64,000 nt of DNA from Longispora sp047121295 (lineage in GTDB: Bacteria; Actinomycetota; Actinomycetes; Mycobacteriales; Micromonosporaceae): positions 1,178,001-1,242,000 of the forward strand of contig NZ_CP139447.1 in NCBI RefSeq assembly GCF_047121295.1. The letters are read 5' to 3'. A program made the translations under genes and the position numbers. Of the stretch, positions 31,759-42,653 are shown in pieces (positions within the stretch are counted from its first letter, which is position 1; each line of letters begins with the position of its first letter). The notes below the pieces were generated by a model. It was not told the origin of the DNA, searched no databases, and was given only the letters and a program-made list of their open reading frames with translations.

Positions 31759-31851
31759 CCCGGTTACCCAAATGGCGTTTCGGGCGCGTAGCCTGGATCG
31801 TCGGACGTGCTTAGAGCTCCACAAACCGCGCTGAAAGAGGCGATCGCGGCC

Positions 31852-35505
<3,654 letters not shown>

Positions 35506-35507
35506 GA

Positions 35508-35622
35508 CCCGCTGAGGACGACGATGCGTGCGTTGGCGAGGCCCCTGCATACAACACCGGTATGCAGGGGCCTCGCCGCCTTCGCCTCCCCGCCCTCAGC
35601 GGGCCACCGGCGTTAGATCAAG
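35508..35622 (+). repeat. Gene-end hairpin repeat, family 2 copy B
   Basis: The 96-bp core (35508-35603) begins CCCGCTGAGGACG and ends CGCCCTCAGCGGG, with one terminal mismatch against copy A. The inner hairpin GGCGAGGCCCCTGCATAC / GTATGCAGGGGCCTCGCC around AACACCG is fully paired here. A further 19 bp of flank (to 35622) matches copy A with one difference. It lies directly behind the kgd stop codon. Confidence 0.85.
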
Positions 35623-35653
35623 GGCAAGGGCAAGGGCAAGACCAAGAGCAAGG
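35621..35653 (+). repeat. Hexanucleotide microsatellite GGGCAA-type
   Basis: AAGGGC-like units repeat about five times between the family 2 element and the DUF6104 start, with some imperfect copies (GACCAA, GAGCAA). The region may supply a purine-rich ribosome binding tract for the next gene. Confidence 0.6.
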
Positions 35654-35663
35654 GCTGGGCATC

Positions 35664-35843
35664 ATGTACTTCACCGACAGGGGTATCGAGGAGCTGGCCG
35701 AGCGGCGCGGCGAGGAGACCGTCACGCTCGACTGGCTCGCGGAGCGGATGAAGGAGTTCGTGGACATCCACCCGGACTTCGAGATTCCGGTCGAGCGGCT
35801 GGCGACCTGGCTCGCGCGGTTGGACGACGACTTCGAGGAATAG
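35664..35843 (+). CDS. DUF6104-type small acidic protein
   Basis: 59 residues, MYFTDRGIEELAERRGEE at the N-terminus and VERLATWLARLDDDFEE at the end, with strongly acidic composition. Small proteins of this kind follow kgd in many actinobacteria, which hints at a link to the oxoglutarate enzyme, but none is known to me. The ATG at 35664 is preceded by AAGGGCTGGG. Function unknown. Confidence 0.75.
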   Translation: MYFTDRGIEELAERRGEETVTLDWLAERMKEFVDIHPDFEIPVERLATWLARLDDDFEE

Positions 35844-35881
35844 CGGTTTCGGCGAGCTTCGTACGGTTTGATTGTCTTGAT

Positions 35882-38485
35882 ATGCGCCGCACACTGCTCG
35901 TCCTGCTCGTGCTCGCCGGGGTGGTCACCGTGGCCCGGGCGGAACCCGTCATGGCCCCGGATCCGGGGCCGGAGCGGCTGGCGGCCGGGGCGCCGGTGCG
36001 GGGCGGGGCGCTCACCGGGTACCAGATAAGGTCGTCCGCCCTGGTGACCGCCGACGGCCGGGAGGTGTCCCGGACCGGCTTCGATCCGGCCGGCTGGGTC
36101 CCGGTGCCGGCCCGGTCGACGGTGTTCGGCGGGCTGCTGGGCACCGGGGCGTTCCCCGACCCGTTCTACTCGACGAACATGGCGGCCGTGGACGCCTCGG
36201 CGTTCGCCGTGCCCTGGTGGTTCCGGTCGGACTTCACGGTCGACCCGGGCGCGGGGGAGCACACGTTCGTCGAGGTCACCGGGGTGGTGTCCCGGGCGGA
36301 CGTGTGGGTGAACGGCACCCAGGTGGGCACGGTCGTCGGGATGTACCCGACCTATGAGTTCGACCTGTCGGCCCTGGTCCGGCCCGGCACCAACACGATC
36401 GCGTTCCTCGTCGCGCCGAACGACCCGACCCGGGACCTGACCACGGGCTGGATCGACTGGAACCCGGCCCCGCCCGACAACAACATGGGCCTGGTCGGCG
36501 ACGTGACGATCCGGCAGTCCGGGCCGGTGGCCCTGCGCGGGGCCCGGGTGCTCACCCGGCTGGCGCTGCCCGAGCTGGACACCGCCGACCTGACCGTCCG
36601 GGTCGAGGCCCGCAACGACTCGGCGTCGCCGGTGGTGGCGACCCTCTCCGGGTACGCCGGCCCGGCCGCCCTGCGCGCCACGGTCACCCTCGCCCCGTTC
36701 GAGAGCCGGACCGTGACGTTCCGCCCGTCGACCCTGCACCGGCCCCGGGTGTGGTGGCCGGTGGGGATGGGCCGGCAGCCCCGGTACGAGCTGGCGGTCG
36801 ACGCCGACGTCGCCGGCCGGCGCTCCGACGGGACCCGGGACCGGTTCGGCGTCCGGCGGGTCAGCTCGACGGTCGACGCCGACGACATCCGGCACTACGC
36901 GGTCAACGGCCGCCCGGTCGCGATCCGGGGCGCCGGCTGGTCGCCGGACCTGTTCCTCCGGCGGAACCCGACCCGGCTGGCCGAGCAGTTGGCCTCCGCC
37001 GTCGACCTGGGCCTCAACACGCTCCGGCTGGAGGGCCGCCTCGGCGACGAGGACCTGTACGAGGAGGCCGACCGCCTGGGCCTCCTCCTGCTGCCCGGCT
37101 GGGAGTGCTGCGGCCGCTGGGAGGACCCGGGCAGCTGGACGGGGGAGGACCACGCCGTGGCCCGGGCCTCGATGGTCGGCGTCGCCGCCCGGCTGCGGAA
37201 CCACCCGAGCGTGTTGTCCTTCCTGATCGGCAGCGACCTGGCCCCGCCGGAGCGGGTGGAGACGGAGTACCTGGCGGCGCTGCGGGCCGTCGACTGGCCG
37301 ACCCCGGTGCTGTCCTCGGCGTCCGGGGTGGCCAGCCCCCGGTCGGGCCCGCCGGGGCTGAAGATGACCGGGCCGTACGACTGGGTGCCGCCCGGCTACT
37401 GGTACGACAAGCGCGACGGCGGCGCGTACGGGCTCAACGCGGAGACCAGCGCGGGCGCGGCACTGCCCAGCATGGACAGTCTGCGCCGGATGCTGTCCCC
37501 GGAGGAGCTGGAGCGGCTGTGGCGGGAGCCGGACGCGCCGGTGTACCGCAGCGGCACCCTCGGGTTCGCCGACCTGGCGATCTTCAACGGGGCGCTCGCC
37601 GGGCGGTACGGGCCGCCGACCGACCTGGCCGACTACGTGGCGAAGGCGCACCTGGCGCAGTTCGAGGCGGCGAGGGCGCAGTTCGAGGCGTACGCCCGCA
37701 ACGCCGCCGACGACACCCTGCCCGCCACCGGCCAGATCTACTGGAGCCTGACCAGCGGCTGGCCGTCGGTGCACTGGCAGCTCTTCGACAGCTACCTGGA
37801 CCCGACGGCCGGCTACTACGCGGTGAAGCGGACGCACGAGCCGCTGCACGTGCAGTACTCCTATGACGACCGGTCCGTGGTCCTGATCCGCCGGGGCTCC
37901 CGGGAGGTGGCCGGGCTGACGGTCCGGGCGGAGCTGTCCGCCCCCGACGGCCGCCCGCTCGGCGACCGGACGTTCGAGGACGTCACGGCCGGCGCGGGCA
38001 ACCGGGGCGGGGTCGCGGGGGTCACCCGGCTCGGCGCGGTGCCGGTCCCCGAGGGCTCCGGGGCCTACCTGCTCCGACTGGTCGTCACCGACGCGCGGGG
38101 CGTCGAACGCAGCCGCAACGTGTACTGGCTGTCCACCGGTGCCGACGTCCTGGACTACGCGGCGACCAGCTACATCACCACCCCGACGACCGCGTACGCG
38201 GACCTGACCGGCCTGGCGACGATGCCCCGGGCGGAGGTGTCGACCACCTCCTCGGAGCGCCGGGTGGACGGGGCCTACGTCACGACGGTGACGGTCCGCA
38301 ACACCTCGGCGGTGCCGGCGTTGCAGGTGGAGGCCCGGCTCGTGACGGCGGACGGCCAGCCGGTGCTGCCGGTCCGGTGGGACGACAACCTGGTGCCGCT
38401 GTGGCCGGGGGAGTCGGTGACCCTGACGGCCACCCACCACTCCCCGTCCTGGACCACGGTCCGGGTCACCGGGTGGAACCTCTAG
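35882..38485 (+). CDS. csxA: Secreted GH2 exo-beta-D-glucosaminidase
   Basis: 867 residues with a signal peptide (MRRTLLVLLVLAGVVTVARA). A sugar-binding domain, Ig-like domains and a TIM barrel follow. The catalytic pair is the acid Asp452 in LIGSDLAPPE and the nucleophile Glu521 in LNAETSAGA, matching the CsxA pattern in which the usual GH2 acid Glu is Asp. Such enzymes release glucosamine from chitosan ends. The ATG at 35882 directly precedes the signal peptide. The gene ends at a CTAG shared with the opposite aldo/keto reductase. Confidence 0.9.
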   Translation: MRRTLLVLLVLAGVVTVARAEPVMAPDPGPERLAAGAPVRGGALTGYQIRSSALVTADGREVSRTGFDPAGWVPVPARSTVFGGLLGTGAFPDPFYSTNMAAVDASAFAVPWWFRSDFTVDPGAGEHTFVEVTGVVSRADVWVNGTQVGTVVGMYPTYEFDLSALVRPGTNTIAFLVAPNDPTRDLTTGWIDWNPAPPDNNMGLVGDVTIRQSGPVALRGARVLTRLALPELDTADLTVRVEARNDSASPVVATLSGYAGPAALRATVTLAPFESRTVTFRPSTLHRPRVWWPVGMGRQPRYELAVDADVAGRRSDGTRDRFGVRRVSSTVDADDIRHYAVNGRPVAIRGAGWSPDLFLRRNPTRLAEQLASAVDLGLNTLRLEGRLGDEDLYEEADRLGLLLLPGWECCGRWEDPGSWTGEDHAVARASMVGVAARLRNHPSVLSFLIGSDLAPPERVETEYLAALRAVDWPTPVLSSASGVASPRSGPPGLKMTGPYDWVPPGYWYDKRDGGAYGLNAETSAGAALPSMDSLRRMLSPEELERLWREPDAPVYRSGTLGFADLAIFNGALAGRYGPPTDLADYVAKAHLAQFEAARAQFEAYARNAADDTLPATGQIYWSLTSGWPSVHWQLFDSYLDPTAGYYAVKRTHEPLHVQYSYDDRSVVLIRRGSREVAGLTVRAELSAPDGRPLGDRTFEDVTAGAGNRGGVAGVTRLGAVPVPEGSGAYLLRLVVTDARGVERSRNVYWLSTGADVLDYAATSYITTPTTAYADLTGLATMPRAEVSTTSSERRVDGAYVTTVTVRNTSAVPALQVEARLVTADGQPVLPVRWDDNLVPLWPGESVTLTATHHSPSWTTVRVTGWNL

Positions 38486-39474
38486 CGCTCGCTGTCGAGG
38501 TGCGCCATCATCGGCGCGGCGTACCGGGCGCCGGCCGCCGCGCCCACCGGCACCGCCGCCTCGATCGCCGCCAGGTCGGCCCCGTCGAGCACCACGTCCA
38601 GCGCGCCCAGCGCCTCGGCCAGCCGGACCCGGGTCCGCGCGCCCACCAGCGGCACGATGTCCGGGCCCTGGGCCAGCACCCACGCGATGGCGAGCTGCGC
38701 GACGCTGACTCCCCTGCCGGCGGCCACGGACCGCAGCGTCTCGACGAGCCGCAGGTTGGCGGTCAGGTTGTCCCCGCTGAACCGGGGGCTGATCCCCCGG
38801 AAGTCCCCGGCGGCGAGCGACCGCTGGGCGGTCCAGTGCCCGCTGATCAGGCCCCGGGACAGCACCCCGTAGGCGGTGACCGCGATGCCCAGCTCCCGGG
38901 TCACCGGCAGGATCCGGTCCTCGATCCCCCGGGAGATCAGCGAGTACTCGATCTGCAGGTCCGTCACCGGGTGCACCGCGTGCGCGCGGCGGATCGTGTC
39001 GGGGCCGGCCTCGGACAGGCCGACGTGCCGCACGTACCCGGCGTCGATCAGGTCCTTGATCGCGCCCACGGTGTCCTCGATCGGGACATCCGGGTCGACC
39101 CGGGACAGCCGGTACACGTCGATGTGGTCCACGCCGAGCCGGCGGAGGCTGTAGGTGAGGAAGTTCTTCACCGCCGCCGGCCGGCCGTCGTAGCCGAGGA
39201 ACGCCCCGTCGGGCCCGCGCAGCGCGCCGAACTTCACGCTGAGCAGCGGCCGGTCGGCCCGGGTGGCCAGCGCCTCGCGGACCAGCAGCTCGTTGTGGCC
39301 CATGCCGTAGAAGTCGCCGGTGTCCAGCAGGGTGATCCCGGCGTCGAGCGCCGCGTGGATGGTCGCGATGCTCTCGTCGCGGTCGGACGGCCCGTACAGG
39401 TCGGACATGCCCATCGTGCCGAGGCCGAGGGCGGAGACGCTCGCGCCGGTGCTTCCCAGGTTTCGCTTGTTCAT
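38482..39474 (-). CDS. Aldo/keto reductase
   Basis: 330 residues with the (beta/alpha)8 landmarks LGTMGMSDLYG, DTGDFYGMGHNELLV (Asp and Tyr of the tetrad) and SVKFGALRG (Lys). At the catalytic His position the text is DVYRLSRVDP, with Ser in place of His, as in a subfamily reading YRPARLDP. NADPH should bind near the C-terminal VGARTRVRLAEALGAL. Divergent from an XRE regulator across a 103-bp region with a 12-bp inverted repeat. Substrate unknown. Confidence 0.88.
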   Translation of the reverse strand: MNKRNLGSTGASVSALGLGTMGMSDLYGPSDRDESIATIHAALDAGITLLDTGDFYGMGHNELLVREALATRADRPLLSVKFGALRGPDGAFLGYDGRPAAVKNFLTYSLRRLGVDHIDVYRLSRVDPDVPIEDTVGAIKDLIDAGYVRHVGLSEAGPDTIRRAHAVHPVTDLQIEYSLISRGIEDRILPVTRELGIAVTAYGVLSRGLISGHWTAQRSLAAGDFRGISPRFSGDNLTANLRLVETLRSVAAGRGVSVAQLAIAWVLAQGPDIVPLVGARTRVRLAEALGALDVVLDGADLAAIEAAVPVGAAAGARYAAPMMAHLDSER

Positions 39475-39520
39475 GTCACCCAGCGTGCGGCGGCGGGATC
39501 CGGGCCGGGAGAGACCCGCT

Positions 39521-39547
39521 GAGCCTGGGATCAACGATCCCAGGCTC
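39521..39547. promoter_or_regulatory. Inverted repeat operator candidate
   Basis: GAGCCTGGGATC (39521-39532) and its exact complement (39536-39547) flank AAC, midway between the divergent reductase and XRE genes and 31 bp before the XRE ATG. Likely the binding site of the XRE regulator. Confidence 0.65.
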
Positions 39548-39577
39548 GGTCCGGGGCGCTGGGGCATGCTGGGAGCC

Positions 39578-40462
39578 ATGGACCGCACCGAGTTCGCCCA
39601 CTTCCTGCGCGCCTGCCGGGCCCGGCTCACCCCGGCGGACGTCGGCCTCGCGCCCGGCGCGCGCCGCCGGACCCCGGGGCTGCGCCGCGAGGAGGTAGCC
39701 CAGCTCACCGGCATGTCGGCGGACTACTACATCCGGCTCGAACAGGGCCGGGGCCCGCACCCGTCGACCCAGCTGCTGGCCGCGCTGGCCCGGGCGCTGC
39801 GGCTCAGCTCCGACGAGCGCGACCACCTCTACCACCTGGCCGACCAGCCGCCGCCGACCCCGAGCCACCCCACCGGGCACGTGAAGCCGGCGCTGCTCAA
39901 GCTGCTCGACCGGCTCACCGACACCCCGGCGCAGGTGCTGTCGGACCTCGGCGAGATCCTGGCCCAGAACCCGCTCGCGGCGGCCCTGTTCCGGGGCGGG
40001 CTGGGCCGCAACATCATCTGGGACTGGTTCGCCGACCCGACGGCCCGGCTGCTGTTCCCGGCGGAGGAGCGCGCCCACCACGCCAGGGCGCACGTGGCGC
40101 ACCTGCGGGCGACCACGGGCCGGCGGCGGTCCCCGGAGGTGACCGACCTGGTGAACCGGCTGCTCGCGGTCAGCGCGGAGTTCCGGACCCTGTGGGAGGC
40201 GCACGAGGTGGCGGTCCGGCGGGCGGACACGAAGACCGTCCTGCACCCGGCGGTGGGCCGGATCGAACTGGACTGCGAGGAGCTGCTCACCCCGGAGCAC
40301 GACCAGACCCTGCTGCTCTACAGCCCCCGGCCGGGGACCGACGCGGCCGAGAAGCTGGACCTGCTCCGGGTGGTCGGCACCCAGGACATGGACCCGGGCC
40401 TGGGAGGCTCCCAGGAAACTCTCAGCCTGTTCTCAGCCGGGGTCGAGCCACGCCCGGAATGA
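39578..40462 (+). CDS. XRE-family regulator, MmyB-type
   Basis: 294 residues. The N-terminal HTH (LRREEVAQLTGMSADYYIRL, then EQGRGPHPSTQLLAALARAL) is followed by a C-terminal MmyB-like PAS-type ligand domain (LLDRLTDTPAQVLSDLGEIL, WDWFADPTARLLFPAEER, FRTLWEAHEVAVRRADTKT). Members bind fatty-acid-like or other small ligands. The ATG at 39578 is preceded by GGGAG at 4 nt. It is divergent from the reductase gene and probably controls it, through the inverted repeat at 39521-39547. Its 3' end contains the MprA-like motif for the next operon. Confidence 0.88.
   Translation: MDRTEFAHFLRACRARLTPADVGLAPGARRRTPGLRREEVAQLTGMSADYYIRLEQGRGPHPSTQLLAALARALRLSSDERDHLYHLADQPPPTPSHPTGHVKPALLKLLDRLTDTPAQVLSDLGEILAQNPLAAALFRGGLGRNIIWDWFADPTARLLFPAEERAHHARAHVAHLRATTGRRRSPEVTDLVNRLLAVSAEFRTLWEAHEVAVRRADTKTVLHPAVGRIELDCEELLTPEHDQTLLLYSPRPGTDAAEKLDLLRVVGTQDMDPGLGGSQETLSLFSAGVEPRPE
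40408..40437 (+). promoter_or_regulatory. MprA-like motif before mprA
   Basis: CTCCCAGGAAACTCTCAGCC followed by a second TTCTCAGC (11-bp spacing of CTCAG) lies 62 bp before the mprA start, inside the end of the XRE gene. 18 of 20 bases match the motif at 42591-42610, 63 bp before pepD. Confidence 0.6.
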
Positions 40463-40469
40463 TGATGGT

Positions 40470-41162
40470 ATGACCACGCCCGAGGCCCGCCTGCTCGTCG
40501 TCGAGGACGACCCGAACATCGTCGAGCTGCTGTCCGCGAGCCTGCGGTACGCGGGCTTCGACGTGGCCACCGCGATGAGCGGCGCCGACGCGATCACCAC
40601 GGCCGGCGAGCACCGCCCCGACCTGGTGGTCCTCGACGTGATGCTCCCCGACTACGACGGCTTCGAGGTCATCCGCCGGATGCGCGCGGACGGCCGTCGG
40701 GTGCCCGTGGTGTTCCTCACGGCGCGGGACAACACCGACGACAAGATCCGGGGCCTGACCCTGGGCGGCGACGACTACGTGACGAAGCCGTTCAGCCTGG
40801 AGGAGCTCACCGCCCGGATCCGGGCCGTGCTGCGCCGTACCCAGGGCGCGGGCCCGACCGGCCGGCTCAGCTTCGGCGACCTGGAGCTGGACGAGGAGAC
40901 CCACGAGGTGTACAGGGCGGGCCAGCGGGTCTCGCTGTCGCCGACGGAGTTCAAGCTCCTGCGGTACCTGATGATCAATTCGGGTCGGGTGCTGTCCAAG
41001 CGGCAGATCCTCGAACACGTGTGGAACTACGACTTCCGCGGCGAGGACAACATCGTCGAGTCCTACATGTCCTACCTGCGGCGCAAGGTCGACACCTCCG
41101 AGCCCCGGATCCTGCACACGATCCGCGGCGTGGGGTACGTGCTCCGGGTCTCCGATGTTTGA
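40470..41162 (+). CDS. mprA: Response regulator MprA-like (OmpR/PhoB family)
   Basis: 230 residues: receiver domain with VVEDDPN, phospho-acceptor Asp56 in LVVLDVMLP, Thr in VFLTARD and Lys in YVTKPFS, then an OmpR-type winged helix (LSPTEFKLLRYLMINSGRVL, SYLRRKVDTSEP). Immediately followed by a histidine kinase (8-nt overlap) and a PepD/HtrA protease, the order of mycobacterial mprA-mprB-pepD. The ATG at 40470 lacks a good ribosome site. Responds to envelope stress by homology. Confidence 0.9.
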   Translation: MTTPEARLLVVEDDPNIVELLSASLRYAGFDVATAMSGADAITTAGEHRPDLVVLDVMLPDYDGFEVIRRMRADGRRVPVVFLTARDNTDDKIRGLTLGGDDYVTKPFSLEELTARIRAVLRRTQGAGPTGRLSFGDLELDEETHEVYRAGQRVSLSPTEFKLLRYLMINSGRVLSKRQILEHVWNYDFRGEDNIVESYMSYLRRKVDTSEPRILHTIRGVGYVLRVSDV

Positions 41163-42576
41163 GCGCGTCCCGCTGCGGGTCAAGCTGGTCGCCGCCGTCC
41201 TCGGCCTGGTCGCCGCCGCCCTGCTCGTGATGGGGGTGGCCACCGTGGCCGCGATGCGCGGCTACCTGCTCGACCGGGTCGACTCCCAGCTCACCACGGT
41301 CGCCGACCAGATCAACTACCAGGTCAAGCACGGGGCCAAGAGCCTGGGCTTCGACCCGCCGAGCGGGGTGACGTCCTCGTTCACCGTGCCCAACCCGTTC
41401 GTCGTGGAGCTGCGCGGCGCGGACGGCCGGGTGCTCGACGCGTACCCGAACGAGCTGAAGTCCGACCAGGGCCCCCGGCTGGACGCCTCGGACCTGTCCC
41501 GGGACGACTACTTCATCGTCAACGGCTACGGCAGCCGCTGGCGGGTCGTCATCGTCCCCGGTACGGGCGACGGCCAGCGGGTCGTCATCGCGTCCTCACT
41601 GTCCGATCTGGACAACGCCGTGATCCGGCTGATCTGGCTCGACCTGTTCGTCGGCACCGCCGTCCTGATGCTCGTCGCCCTGGTCGGGGTGGCCGTGGTC
41701 CGCACCAGCCTGCGCCCGCTCTTCGAGATCGAGCGCACCGCCGGGGCGATCGCCGGCGGCGACCTGACCCAGCGGGTACCGGAGCGGGACCCGAGGACCG
41801 AGATCGGCCGGCTCGGCCGGGCACTGAACGGGATGCTCGCCCAGATCGAGGCGGCCTTCGCGGCCCGGGCGGCCTCGGAGCACCGCGCGCTGCGCTCGGA
41901 GGACCGGATGCGCCGGTTCGTGGCCGACGCCTCGCACGAGCTGCGTACCCCGCTGACCACGATCCGGGGCTTCGCGGAGCTGTACCGGCAGGGGGCCGGC
42001 GAGCCCGGCCAGGTCGTCAAGCGGATCGAGGACGAGGCCGCCCGGATGGGCCTGCTCGTCGAGGACCTGCTGCTCCTGGCCCGGCTCGACCAGCAGCGCC
42101 CGCTGGCCATGGAGCCGGTGCACCTGGACGAGCTGGCCGCCGACGCCGCAGAGGGCGCGCGCGCCCAGGCCCCGGACCGGGAGATCACCCTGGAGGTGGC
42201 GCCGGCAGTGGTGACCGGGGACGAGTCCCGGCTGCGCCAGGTGATCGGCAACCTCGTGACGAACGCGCTGACCCACACGCCGGCCGGTACCCCGGTCGCG
42301 GTCCGACTGTCCACGGCGGACGGTTCCGCCGTGATCGAGATCGCCGACCAGGGCCCGGGGCTCACCCCGGAGCAGGGCGAACGGGTCTTCGAACGCTTCT
42401 ACCGGGCGGACCCGGCCCGCAGCCGGCGGAGCGGGAGCACGGGCACCGGCCTGGGGCTGGCGATCGTGGCCGCGCTGGTCGCCGCGCACAACGGCACGGT
42501 GGAGGTGGCGTCGTTGGCCGGGCAGGGCGCGACCTTCCGGGTCCGGCTGCCCCTCGCCCCGGACGTTTCCGGATAA
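41155..42576 (+). CDS. mprB: Sensor histidine kinase MprB-like
   Basis: 473 residues. Two membrane segments (about 10-33 and 159-183) flank an extracytoplasmic sensor of about 125 residues. Then come a HAMP (TSLRPLFEIERTAGAIAGGD), the phospho-His at about 261 in FVADASHELRTPLTT, and ATPase boxes (IGNLVTNALTHTPAG, IADQGPGLTPEQGERVFERF, GTGLGLAIVAALVAAH). Overlaps mprA by 8 nt. Expected to phosphorylate MprA when the envelope is disturbed. Confidence 0.92.
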   Translation: MFERVPLRVKLVAAVLGLVAAALLVMGVATVAAMRGYLLDRVDSQLTTVADQINYQVKHGAKSLGFDPPSGVTSSFTVPNPFVVELRGADGRVLDAYPNELKSDQGPRLDASDLSRDDYFIVNGYGSRWRVVIVPGTGDGQRVVIASSLSDLDNAVIRLIWLDLFVGTAVLMLVALVGVAVVRTSLRPLFEIERTAGAIAGGDLTQRVPERDPRTEIGRLGRALNGMLAQIEAAFAARAASEHRALRSEDRMRRFVADASHELRTPLTTIRGFAELYRQGAGEPGQVVKRIEDEAARMGLLVEDLLLLARLDQQRPLAMEPVHLDELAADAAEGARAQAPDREITLEVAPAVVTGDESRLRQVIGNLVTNALTHTPAGTPVAVRLSTADGSAVIEIADQGPGLTPEQGERVFERFYRADPARSRRSGSTGTGLGLAIVAALVAAHNGTVEVASLAGQGATFRVRLPLAPDVSG

Positions 42577-42590
42577 AACCCGCCAAAGCA

Positions 42591-42627
42591 CTCCCAGGAA
42601 ACTTTCAGGCAGAGCCCAGGAGGGCTC
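42591..42627 (+). promoter_or_regulatory. MprA-like motif and hairpin before pepD
   Basis: CTCCCAGGAAACTTTCAGGC (42591-42610) differs from the mprA-upstream motif at two positions and lies 63 bp before the pepD ATG. GAGCCC-AGGA-GGGCTC (42612-42627) follows. A shared site at matching distance suggests co-regulation by the response regulator. Confidence 0.6.
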
Positions 42628-42653
42628 AAGGTTCGGACGGCAGAGTGGTTCCC

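Noticed and set aside
35618..38683. Long open frame opposite the GH2 gene
   Set aside because: Antisense shadow. The plus-strand frame has a signal peptide and catalytic residues.
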